This document shows, piece by piece, positions 41,065 through 50,694 of a stretch of DNA of 64,000 nt. The notes under the pieces are model-generated. The model was not told the origin of the DNA and made no database searches. It worked only from the letters and a program-made list of their open reading frames with translations. This stretch comes from DAOMNO01 sp035443885. Lineage in GTDB: Bacteria > Planctomycetota > Phycisphaerae > Phycisphaerales > SM1A02. The translations under genes were made by a program, and so were the position numbers. The stretch's first letter is position 1. Every line of letters begins with the position of its first letter. The DNA is taken from positions 1 through 64,000 of the forward strand of contig DAOMNO010000003.1 of the NCBI GenBank assembly GCA_035443885.1, written 5' to 3'.

Positions 41065-41760
41065 TCAATGGTGGCCGGGCGGCGTCGGCGATATCTGTTC
41101 AATCATGGCTCGCAATGCCGCTCTGGCGCGAAACAAACGGGATTTCACCGTGCCGAGCGGTGTCTCCAACACCTCGGCAATCTGCTCATAGTCCAAGTCC
41201 TGCATATCCCGCAGAACCAGCACAGCACGGGCATCCGGCTCCAAGCTCATCAAAGCCCGATGCAGAATCCCGCGTGCCTCAGCCTGTTCGACGCGGCGAG
41301 ACCCGGAAAGTTCCCCTTGGAGCGACCGACCCCAATGTGTCCCGAACGCCGCTCCGCCTTCCAAGGCCGCTCCCGCAGCATCCAACGACCCATGCCGCCT
41401 GAGTTTCTGTTTGCGCAAATGGCTCAAGCAGCAGTTCATCGCAATGCGGATCATCCATGTCGAGAGCTTTGAGCGGCCATCGTAGCTGTCCAGCCCCTCG
41501 ATCACCTTGATGAGCGAATCCTGCGTGAGATCGGACGCTTCATCGACATCGCGCAGCATCCGGTAACAGACGGCGTAAATGCGATGCTGATACGCATCAA
41601 GCAGTTCACCCAGTGCTTCCCCGTCGCCTGCCCGATGGGCCTCGAGTAATTGCATCTCGCGCAGAGGGGTCATGCGCGGCGGGCCGGTGGAAATGGCTCG
41701 TCGCGGCTTGGGCGAGCCGCCGTCTCCGGGCGGGATGGGTCGTGCTCCGTCGAGGGCCAC
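41065..41760 (-). CDS. ECF-type RNA polymerase sigma factor (module 2)
   Basis: A 231-aa ECF factor. Region 2: YQHRIYAVCYRMLRDVDEAS and DLTQDSLIKVIEGLDSYDGR; region 4: RAVLVLRDMQDLDYEQIAEV and LETPLGTVKSRLFRARAAL. GTG 41760 is taken because GGAAG lies 6 nt upstream. The first ~29 residues are Pro/Arg-rich and unusual, and an ATG at 41673 is the alternative start closer to the family norm. It is divergent from purB. Confidence 0.88.
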   Translation of the reverse strand: MALDGARPIPPGDGGSPKPRRAISTGPPRMTPLREMQLLEAHRAGDGEALGELLDAYQHRIYAVCYRMLRDVDEASDLTQDSLIKVIEGLDSYDGRSKLSTWMIRIAMNCCLSHLRKQKLRRHGSLDAAGAALEGGAAFGTHWGRSLQGELSGSRRVEQAEARGILHRALMSLEPDARAVLVLRDMQDLDYEQIAEVLETPLGTVKSRLFRARAALRAMIEQISPTPPGHH

Positions 41761-41868
41761 GTCGGCTTCCGAACAGGTAGGATGCGGATTAACGTGCCGG
41801 TCACTCGTGAACCGGCTGCCATCATCTTACGTGGGCCAGGCTCAGGCCGCAGCATCTTTTTCATTTCG

Positions 41869-43305
41869 ATGACCGACGCAACGAGTTATCGCTCACCGCT
41901 GGAATCCCGATACGCCTCCGCCGAGATGCGGGCGATCTGGTCTGAGCATCGCAAATTTACAACATGGCGAAGGCTCTGGCTCGCCCTTGCAGAAGCGCAG
42001 CAGGAACTCGGCCTGCCCATCACCCATGAACAGCTTGACGAGCTGCGGGCGCACCTGGACGACATCGACTACGACGCGGCGGACCGTTATGAACGCAAAC
42101 TCCGCCACGATGTGATGGCGCACATTCACGCGCTCGGCGACATCGCGCCCAAGGCCCGGCCCATCATCCATCTCGGCGCGACAAGCCAGGATGTGAACTG
42201 CAACACAGAACTGCTGCAGATTCGCGATGGGCTGCAGTTGATCGCTTCCAAAATCGCGCGTGTCATCGACTCGCTCGGCTCGTTCGCCATTGAGTACCGC
42301 GATGTACCGACACTCGGCTTCACGCACTACCAGCCCGCACAGCCCACGACCGTCGGCAAACGCGCGACACTCTGGGCGTATGACTTGGCCCTCGCACTGG
42401 AAGACATCGAACATCGTCTTGACACGCTCCGCTTCAAGGGCGTGCGCGGCGCGACCGGCACGCAGGCCTCATACCTCGCGCTCTTCGACGGCGATGAGCG
42501 CAAGGTCGAGCGGCTGGATCGACTCGTCGCCGAAAAGATGGACTGGCCGGCAGACCTGCGCTTCAGCGTCGTCGGCCAGACATATCCGCGAGTCGTCGAT
42601 GCACAGGTGCTGGGCGCTCTGGCGGTTGTCGCGTCCGCAGCGCACAAATGCTGCAATGACATTCGCCTGCTCGCCAATCGCAAGGAGATTGAAGAACCGT
42701 TTGAGGAATCGCAGATCGGCTCATCCGCGATGGCGTACAAGCGCAACCCCATGCGATGTGAGCGCGCCACAGGCATGGCGCGATTCGTAATGAGCCTCGT
42801 GCAGAACCCGCTCAACACCGCCGCAACGCAGTGGCTCGAACGAACATTGGACGACTCTTCCAATCGCCGTCTGGCGTTACCGGAAGCGTTCCTCGCACTC
42901 GATGGCGTGCTGGATGTCATGCACAATGTCTGCTCCGGCCTTGTGGTGTACGAGCAAACAATCCGTGCGAATCTGATGGCTGAACTGCCGTTCATGGCCA
43001 GCGAAAACATCATGATGGCTGCCGTCGCGCACGGTGCAGATCGGCAGGAAGCGCATGAAATCATCCGCACCCACAGCCAGGCAGCGGCGCAGAAGGTGAA
43101 AGAGGAAGGCGGCGCGAACGATCTGCTCGATCGATTGCGCGAAGAGCCAATGTTCGCAGGTATTGATCTGCACGCGGTGCTCGACCCGACAGCGTACGTC
43201 GGCCGCGCGCCCGAGCAGGTCGATCACTTTGTCGCCGATGTGGTCGAGGGCATTCGTTCACGCTATGCCGAGGCTCTCGGCGGAAAGACCGACCTTCGCG
43301 TATGA
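41869..43305 (+). CDS. purB: Adenylosuccinate lyase
   Basis: A 478-aa fumarase/aspartase-superfamily enzyme acting twice in purine synthesis (SAICAR to AICAR; adenylosuccinate to AMP). Motifs: SPLESRYASAEM at the N-terminus, the substrate-binding IIHLGATSQDVNCNTELLQI, the catalytic His region LGFTHYQPAQPTTVGKRA and the signature GSSAMAYKRNPMRCERATG. The signature has Ala where most have Pro (SSAMPYKRNP). The length fits the eukaryote-like/Bacteroides-like PurB group. The stop overlaps the next start by 4 nt. Confidence 0.95.
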   Translation: MTDATSYRSPLESRYASAEMRAIWSEHRKFTTWRRLWLALAEAQQELGLPITHEQLDELRAHLDDIDYDAADRYERKLRHDVMAHIHALGDIAPKARPIIHLGATSQDVNCNTELLQIRDGLQLIASKIARVIDSLGSFAIEYRDVPTLGFTHYQPAQPTTVGKRATLWAYDLALALEDIEHRLDTLRFKGVRGATGTQASYLALFDGDERKVERLDRLVAEKMDWPADLRFSVVGQTYPRVVDAQVLGALAVVASAAHKCCNDIRLLANRKEIEEPFEESQIGSSAMAYKRNPMRCERATGMARFVMSLVQNPLNTAATQWLERTLDDSSNRRLALPEAFLALDGVLDVMHNVCSGLVVYEQTIRANLMAELPFMASENIMMAAVAHGADRQEAHEIIRTHSQAAAQKVKEEGGANDLLDRLREEPMFAGIDLHAVLDPTAYVGRAPEQVDHFVADVVEGIRSRYAEALGGKTDLRV

Positions 43306-43985
43306 CTTCCATGCAGCACCCCTTCCCCCCTGCCATCCTCGCCATCGGCCGCAACTACGCGGATCATGCCGCCGAACTCAAGAACGAAGTGCCCGACCGA
43401 CCCATGGTGTTCATGAAAAACCCGGCATCGGTCATCGGGAACGGAGAGCCGATTGTCATTCCGAACATATGCCTCGACCCCACGACGGGCGGCGAGCAAG
43501 TGGACTACGAAGGCGAACTGGCACTCATCATCGCTCGAGATTGCCGCGATGTTGCGCAGTGCGATGCGCTCGCCTGCATCAGCGGCTATGCGATCGCCAA
43601 CGATGTGAGCGCACGATGGTGGCAGAAGCAGGGTTCCGGCGGCCAGTTCGTACGCGGCAAAAGCTTCGACACCTTCTGCCCGATCAGCGATCCGGTGCCC
43701 GCATCGCGCATCGCTGACCCGCAGTCGCTCCGGCTGACAACGCGACTGAACGGCGAAACCGTACAGGACTCTTCAACGTCTCTCATGCTGTTCCCCGTGG
43801 CTGTACTGATCGCAGAACTCAGCCGCAGCATGACACTGCTGGCTGGAACGGTGATCCTGACCGGCACACCCGCGGGCGTCGGCGCAGGGCGCACGCCACC
43901 TCGGTTCCTGCGTCAGGGCGATGTCGTGGAAATCGAGATCGAAGGACTCGGCGTGCTGCGCAACCCTGTCGTTGAGCAGGCATGA
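43302..43985 (+). CDS. Fumarylacetoacetate hydrolase-family protein
   Basis: A 227-aa FAH-fold protein, the size of the small bacterial FAHD1/acylpyruvase type. It shows AIGRNYADHAAELKNEVPDR, MVFMKNPASVIGNGEPIVIP, the metal-binding Glu-Gly-Glu in VDYEGELALIIARDC, GYAIANDVSARWWQKQG, GKSFDTFCPI and VILTGTPAGVGAGRTPPRFL. It probably hydrolyses an acylpyruvate or decarboxylates oxaloacetate; the substrate is not determinable here. ATGA overlap with purB implies coupling. Confidence 0.9.
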   Translation: MTSMQHPFPPAILAIGRNYADHAAELKNEVPDRPMVFMKNPASVIGNGEPIVIPNICLDPTTGGEQVDYEGELALIIARDCRDVAQCDALACISGYAIANDVSARWWQKQGSGGQFVRGKSFDTFCPISDPVPASRIADPQSLRLTTRLNGETVQDSSTSLMLFPVAVLIAELSRSMTLLAGTVILTGTPAGVGAGRTPPRFLRQGDVVEIEIEGLGVLRNPVVEQA

Positions 43986-44001
43986 CGCGCAAGTCCACGG
44001 C

Positions 44002-45135
44002 TTACTTGAAATCCGCGGAGAGAATCTCCCACGTGAACTCGCGCACTTCGCGCGAAAGTCGCTGATGCGAGCAGCCGAGCCGCCGGCGGTCGCCCGCACG
44101 AACAACCACCGTGCTCTCCGCGCTGGCGGGTTTGTCTCGGTCCGTCCACGACCGTCGAATCTTCACCTCGATCAGGCGGGATTCATGCGAGTTGACCAGC
44201 GTGGCGAATTGGCCTTCGCCGCACTCGCCTTCCATCACGATGGTTACAAACTTCATTGCTTCAGACGGGGCAACTGGTGTCGGTGTTGCATCCGGCGTCT
44301 CAGGCGCCTGCGGAATCGGAAGCAGTGGCTGATCGGGCGCGAAGATGTTGTTGAGCATCATCGCCGTGCGCACGCCCGCCATCGCCAGACGCTCCAGCAC
44401 GAATGGAATGTTGCGCTCGTAGTATGGCTGATCCAGTTCCGACGTGCGCGGCAGCTCTGCATAAATGCGGCGAGTGATCGTCAGCGATTCGTTCGCCCAA
44501 TCCAGCGGGGCAGGTGAAGCGCTCCATGAACGCAGATGCTGCAGTGTGATGTCGCCGTGCAACTCGCGCGCGAGGGCTAACCATCCATCGTTCATTCGCC
44601 GATTGATGAGGCCGGAATCCCACACGCGGTGCAGATTGGTTTCCGACCCGAAGAGAATGATGTCGATGCGGTTGCCGCCGAGGTCATCGCGATAAGACAC
44701 ATGCATTGGCTGATGCACGTCGCCGATGAAGTGAATGAGGAACATGAGCGCTTCCCGCCGCTCACGCACGGGCAACGAGCGGTCGCGCAGCTTGCCTGCA
44801 AAGCTCTCAATCGCGCCGAGAATGCACATGCCGTTCTCGCAATCGCGGCCCATCTCCACTCGCGTCGCGCTGCGCGGCACGTTGATATAGTGCAGCGGCT
44901 TAGTCCAGTCGTAGGCTGCGTTATCGCGAATCTCGTCGGCCCAGTTCGCCACATCCGCCATGCTCTGGTTGCCGAGCAACTCGCGAATGGCGGCGCGAGT
45001 CTGTTCGTGCAGATACATCTCGCCGATGGCCGCGGTGATGCGATGCCCTTCCGGCCCCCAAGCCCTCGCGGGTGAAGCGATGACCAACACAATCATCAAT
45101 GAAACGAGCATGCGCTGAACAATGGGGTGAAACAT
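44002..45135 (-). CDS. S1/P1-type secreted zinc nuclease with C-terminal extension
   Basis: A 377-aa exported nuclease acting on single-stranded DNA/RNA. The signal peptide ends ASPARA, giving a mature N-terminal Trp in WGPEGHR, as in S1/P1 nucleases whose N-terminal Trp binds zinc. Other ligands are in VANWADEIR, LHYINVP, LIHFIGDVHQPMHV and NLHRVWDSGLI. The catalytic domain ends near residue 270; the remaining ~105 residues are a beta-rich extension not found in the fungal enzymes. ATG 45135 lies near AAAGG. A role in nucleic-acid scavenging is inferred. Confidence 0.92.
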   Translation of the reverse strand: MFHPIVQRMLVSLMIVLVIASPARAWGPEGHRITAAIGEMYLHEQTRAAIRELLGNQSMADVANWADEIRDNAAYDWTKPLHYINVPRSATRVEMGRDCENGMCILGAIESFAGKLRDRSLPVRERREALMFLIHFIGDVHQPMHVSYRDDLGGNRIDIILFGSETNLHRVWDSGLINRRMNDGWLALARELHGDITLQHLRSWSASPAPLDWANESLTITRRIYAELPRTSELDQPYYERNIPFVLERLAMAGVRTAMMLNNIFAPDQPLLPIPQAPETPDATPTPVAPSEAMKFVTIVMEGECGEGQFATLVNSHESRLIEVKIRRSWTDRDKPASAESTVVVRAGDRRRLGCSHQRLSREVREFTWEILSADFK

Positions 45136-45258
45136 GATGACCTTTCGCGCCGAAGAAGAGCCGATTTGCCCCGCGTGGAACGCATAACTGTATGCGACAG
45201 ACGCCGCCCGCGTTGTCGTGTTCTGCCCGGCATGGCCACAGCGGAGCAGCATCGTGCG

Positions 45259-45264
45259 TACACT
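45259..45264 (+). promoter_or_regulatory. Putative -10 element (leaderless) of lpxI
   Basis: TACACT lies 8 nt before ATG 45273, with no Shine-Dalgarno. Confidence 0.45.
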
Positions 45265-45272
45265 TTCTGCGA

Positions 45273-46136
45273 ATGTACTCCGGTGCCAGCATGCATGAGC
45301 AAACCACTCGCCTCGGCCTGATCGCTGGCCAGGGCCGCCTGCCCATTCTTGTCGCCCAAGGCATGAAGGCCGCCGGAGCGCGCGTGTGCTGCGTTGGCCT
45401 GCGAGATCAGTTTGATGGCGATCTCCCCGCTGCGTGCGATTCTTTTTCCACAGCGGGCATCGTGCAGCTTGGCCGGTGGATTCGCTTGCTGAGGCGAGAA
45501 GGTATAACCGAGGCGGTGATGGTCGGCCGCGTCGCCAAGGCGCGAATGCACGACCCGCTTCGGCTATTTCGCCAGCTTCCAGATTGGCGGGCCGTTCGGC
45601 TATGGTATCGTCGTCTTCGTCACGACCGCCGCAACGCTGCGCTGCTTGCCGCCGTTGCGGACGAACTTGCTGCCAGTGGCATCACCTTGATCGACTCCAC
45701 CGCCTTCATCCCGAATCACCTTGCTACGCCCGGCGTCATGGGCGCAGTCCAACCCACTGCGCAGCAGCAGGCGGACATCACCTTCGGCTGGCCGCTGCTT
45801 TCACAGATGGTGGAACTCGACATCGGCCAATCGCTCGCCGTGCGCGATCGCGATGTGATCGCAGTGGAAGCGGTGGAAGGCACGGACGCGATGATCGACC
45901 GTGCGGGCACGCTTTGCCGCGCGAAGGGCTGGACCCTGCTGAAAACCGCCAAGCAGGGGCACGACATGCGGGCGGATGTACCGGTGATCGGTGTCGAGAC
46001 GATTCAACGACTCGCTTCGACTGGCGGGCGCTGCATCGCGCTCGGTGCAGGCCGCGTGATTCTGATCGACAAGCCCGCAGTGCTCACCGCTGCGGACCGC
46101 GCGGGGATCGCCGTAGTGGGCATGCCTGTTGCCTGA
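45273..46136 (+). CDS. lpxI: UDP-2,3-diacylglucosamine diphosphatase LpxI
   Basis: A 287-aa LpxI (DUF1009) protein that cleaves UDP-2,3-diacylglucosamine to lipid X in lipid A synthesis, the alternative to LpxH. It contains LGLIAGQGRLPILVAQGMKA, IGRWIRLLRREGITEAVMVG-like segment (LGRWIRLLRREGITEAVMVG), DIGQSLAVRDRDVIAVEAVE, GTDAMIDRAG, KTAKQGHDMRADVPVIGVET and a final GVETIQ region. Downstream ATG 45294 (MHEQTT) is a possible alternative start, but 45273 is positioned for leaderless initiation. It converges with glmS. Confidence 0.92.
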   Translation: MYSGASMHEQTTRLGLIAGQGRLPILVAQGMKAAGARVCCVGLRDQFDGDLPAACDSFSTAGIVQLGRWIRLLRREGITEAVMVGRVAKARMHDPLRLFRQLPDWRAVRLWYRRLRHDRRNAALLAAVADELAASGITLIDSTAFIPNHLATPGVMGAVQPTAQQQADITFGWPLLSQMVELDIGQSLAVRDRDVIAVEAVEGTDAMIDRAGTLCRAKGWTLLKTAKQGHDMRADVPVIGVETIQRLASTGGRCIALGAGRVILIDKPAVLTAADRAGIAVVGMPVA

Positions 46137-46166
46137 TTGCACAGGCATGAAATCTGCGCGACCAGC

Positions 46167-48020
<1,854 letters not shown>

Positions 48021-48025
48021 AGCGC

Positions 48026-48032
48026 ACCTCCT
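48026..48032 (-). promoter_or_regulatory. Consensus Shine-Dalgarno of glmS
   Basis: On the minus strand AGGAGGT, fully complementary to the 16S rRNA 3' end, is 5 nt from the ATC codon. It supports initiation at that codon. Confidence 0.7.
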
Positions 48033-48104
48033 CCTCGCGTCCCGTCTTACTACGTCGCGAGGAACTCATTTGATCGACCAATTTCGCGTTCCAATCCGAG
48101 GGAA

Positions 48105-48110
48105 ATGATA
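48105..48110 (-). promoter_or_regulatory. Putative -10 element of glmS
   Basis: TATCAT on the minus strand would give a ~75-nt leader. The leader contains an out-of-frame ATG (48067-48069) opening a 29-codon frame that overlaps the glmS start. Confidence 0.35.
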
Positions 48111-48211
48111 GCAGCCCCACCCTGTCCCCCGAACGGCAGCGATCGGCACGTCCGGAAACAACCGCATCCTTCCCTAACCGAATGAGGTTGCTCCATGGCG
48201 CCAGGGCTACC

Positions 48212-48640
48212 ATGAACCTCATGCTGAGCCTTCGCCGGTCAGACCACGACACCCGCATCGAGATCATGCCACTGATCGACGTGATCTTTCTGCTGCTCAC
48301 CTTCTTCATCTACGCGATGGTGATGATGGTGCGGGCGGAGCTCCTGCCGATGGAGCTTCGCGAGTTCGCATCCGCCACGCCCGCCGTGCCCGCACCTGCG
48401 ATCACGCTGAGCATCGACGCGGATGGCGCGATTTTCATCAATCGCCGCGCGATCGCTCTCAACGATGTGCTGCCCGAACTTCGCGAAGCGGTTGACGCCG
48501 ACCCGGCTACCATCATCTACATCGCTGCGGATGAGCGAGGCACATCCGACCGCCTGCCAGTGTTCTTTGATCTCTACGACCGTCTCGCCAATGCTGGATT
48601 GAACATTAAACTCGTCGGCAAGCCCGCGACAAGCGAGTAA
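48212..48640 (+). CDS. ExbD/TolR-family biopolymer transport protein, orphan
   Basis: A 142-aa protein with the ExbD/TolR layout: a short cytoplasmic N-terminus, one membrane helix containing the proton-relay Asp (IMPLIDVIFLLLTFFIYAMV), then a periplasmic domain (ITLSIDADGAIFINRRAI, TIIYIAADERG, NIKLVGKP). Such proteins work with ExbB/TolQ and TonB/TolA to energise the outer membrane. Neither exbB nor tonB is adjacent. ATG 48212 fits the family N-terminus; ATG 48182 is an in-frame alternative. Confidence 0.87.
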   Translation: MNLMLSLRRSDHDTRIEIMPLIDVIFLLLTFFIYAMVMMVRAELLPMELREFASATPAVPAPAITLSIDADGAIFINRRAIALNDVLPELREAVDADPATIIYIAADERGTSDRLPVFFDLYDRLANAGLNIKLVGKPATSE

Positions 48641-48659
48641 CCGCACATCCAGCGCTTCC

Positions 48660-50564
48660 CTACCTGTTGCGAGACCGAAGCCGATGCCAAATCGCAAGCG
48701 TCAGCAGCACGAACAGCCGCTGACTGTGGTCGCGCCCACCTGCGAGATGCTCCTCAACCAGCCGCTTCACGGCGTCAGTGTTCAGCTCGACTGTGCCGAA
48801 CGGCTGATCTGCATGAAGGTAGTCCAGCAGCAGCGCGCGCATCCCGCCAAAATCGCTACGGAACCACTCGCCGATCGGAATCGCAAATCCCATTTTGGGG
48901 CGGTCGACGATTTCATCAGGCAGATACTTGCGAGCCATCTCACGAAGCAGGCCTTTCCGTCGCCCGCTGGGGACAAGCTGCCATGTCGGCGCAGCGAGCG
49001 CGGCCTGCACCAACTCACGATCAAGAAACGGCACACGCACTTCAAGAGCCACTGCCATCGACGCGGTATCCACCTTCACCAGCAGATCATCTGGCAGATA
49101 ATTCGCGACATCGAACTTGCGCAGCGACTGCATGGGGTCACGACCGGCTGGTTCGGTCGCCGCGGGCAGGTCGCGCCATCGCTGCCTGCCGCGTTCGGTC
49201 ATCAGCTCGAAAATCTGATGTTGCGTGAACATGGATTCCATGGCCGCGATGCCAAGTATTCGCAAATCGCGAGCCATGCCGCCAAGCCGATGAATGCGGT
49301 GCCGGCGCGATTTCGGATGGTCGGTTCGCGGCGCGATGAAACCGGGCCACTGCTTTGGAATCCACTGCAAAAGCCTGCGATGGCGGTACAGATGTCTCGC
49401 CGCCATGTAGCGGTCATAACCGACGAAGAGTTCATCGCCGCCATCGCCGGAGAGTGCGACCTTCACATGCCTGCGCGCGGCACTGCTTACCCAGAAGGTC
49501 GGCAGGATCGAGCTATCACCGAACGGCTGACCAAGCACATCAATCAGGTGGACGAGATCGGCTGCGGGATTCATCGCAGGCTCAAGTGTGGTGTGTTTCG
49601 TACCCAGATGCGCCGCAACAGCTTTGGCGTGCGCTGATTCGTCGTAACGCGAATCGGGCATCTTCACACAGAATGTGCGAAGGTCCGGCTGGTATTGCCT
49701 GGCGAAGTGCGCGATGAGCGAGGAGTCCACCCCGCCGCTGAGAAAACAGCCCAGTGGCACATCCGCTTCAAGCCTTCGCTCCACTGCCCGCTCGATCATC
49801 GCTTCAAAGTCTCGCTGCGAATGACCTTCACGAGGTCGGCGGGGAATCAATGTCTCCACCGTTGTGCGAATCGTCGGCGGAAGCGCGTGAACGCTCTGCT
49901 CGCGCATTGCAAAAATCGTTCCGCCGCGCCAGTTGTAGCCGAGTTGAAGATACGTCTTCGCCCACGGCAGTGCATCGCCTTCAGCATCCTGCTTCAACTG
50001 TGCCAGGCTTAGCGCATCGCTGCTGAAAGCGATGACGTTCGCAGTTTCGCCGATTCCCATCCGCACATAAAGCGGCTTCTCACCGAACCAATCGCGTGCG
50101 AGCACCAGCGACGCTGCGGCGCGGTCCCACAACGCGAAGGCGTACATCCCTTCAAGGTGATCCGTCAGCTCGCGCCCCCACTGCCGATAGCCGTGAATCA
50201 GCACTTCCGTATCGCTGTGATCGGACTGAAAACGGTGCCCCTCCGCGATGAGTTCTTCGCGCAGTTGACGGTGGTTATAGATACAACCATTGAACACGAC
50301 AGCGATCAGTCCTTCGGTCGCATCGCGCCCGACCTCGCTCACCATTGGTTGCGCGCCGCCTGCATGGTCAAGAATGGAAAGACGACGATGCACCAGCGCG
50401 ACTTCCACCGTGCGACGCGTGCCATCCACTTCTATTTCGATTCGATCCCGAAACCTGCCAAAGCCGTCCGGCCCGCGATGAGCGATGCGCGCATCAATGG
50501 CATCAAGCCACGCCTCTGGAATGGCTCCGCCGTCGCGACGCACGATGCCGCCGATGCCGCACAT
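48660..50564 (-). CDS. asnB: Asparagine synthase (glutamine-hydrolysing)
   Basis: A 634-aa AsnB. The Ntn glutaminase domain starts MCGIGGIVRRDGG with Cys nucleophile, followed by RIAHRGPDGFGRFRD and VFNGCIYNHRQLREELIAEG. The synthetase domain has the ATP-pyrophosphatase loop GCFLSGGVDSSLIAHFARQY, the ALSGDGGDELFVGYDRYMAA segment and NYLPDDLLVKVDTASMAVAL. It makes asparagine, though paralogues of this type also amidate other carboxylates. A TACGCT hexamer 7 nt before the ATG suggests leaderless transcription. It diverges from the OPT gene. Confidence 0.93.
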   Translation of the reverse strand: MCGIGGIVRRDGGAIPEAWLDAIDARIAHRGPDGFGRFRDRIEIEVDGTRRTVEVALVHRRLSILDHAGGAQPMVSEVGRDATEGLIAVVFNGCIYNHRQLREELIAEGHRFQSDHSDTEVLIHGYRQWGRELTDHLEGMYAFALWDRAAASLVLARDWFGEKPLYVRMGIGETANVIAFSSDALSLAQLKQDAEGDALPWAKTYLQLGYNWRGGTIFAMREQSVHALPPTIRTTVETLIPRRPREGHSQRDFEAMIERAVERRLEADVPLGCFLSGGVDSSLIAHFARQYQPDLRTFCVKMPDSRYDESAHAKAVAAHLGTKHTTLEPAMNPAADLVHLIDVLGQPFGDSSILPTFWVSSAARRHVKVALSGDGGDELFVGYDRYMAARHLYRHRRLLQWIPKQWPGFIAPRTDHPKSRRHRIHRLGGMARDLRILGIAAMESMFTQHQIFELMTERGRQRWRDLPAATEPAGRDPMQSLRKFDVANYLPDDLLVKVDTASMAVALEVRVPFLDRELVQAALAAPTWQLVPSGRRKGLLREMARKYLPDEIVDRPKMGFAIPIGEWFRSDFGGMRALLLDYLHADQPFGTVELNTDAVKRLVEEHLAGGRDHSQRLFVLLTLAIWHRLRSRNR

Positions 50565-50571
50565 GAGGCAA

Positions 50572-50577
50572 AGCGTA
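50572..50577 (-). promoter_or_regulatory. Putative -10 element (leaderless) of asnB
   Basis: On the minus strand TACGCT lies 7 nt before the ATG at 50564. Confidence 0.45.
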
Positions 50578-50694
50578 GCAGCCGCAGGTTGAATCGTCCG
50601 GCTGGCGTTTGCAAAGCGGGCTTGGGGTCGTTACATACGCCCGACACCTTTGACGTTTTCTCGCGATATCCCGCCGAAAGGAGACGCCCGACAT

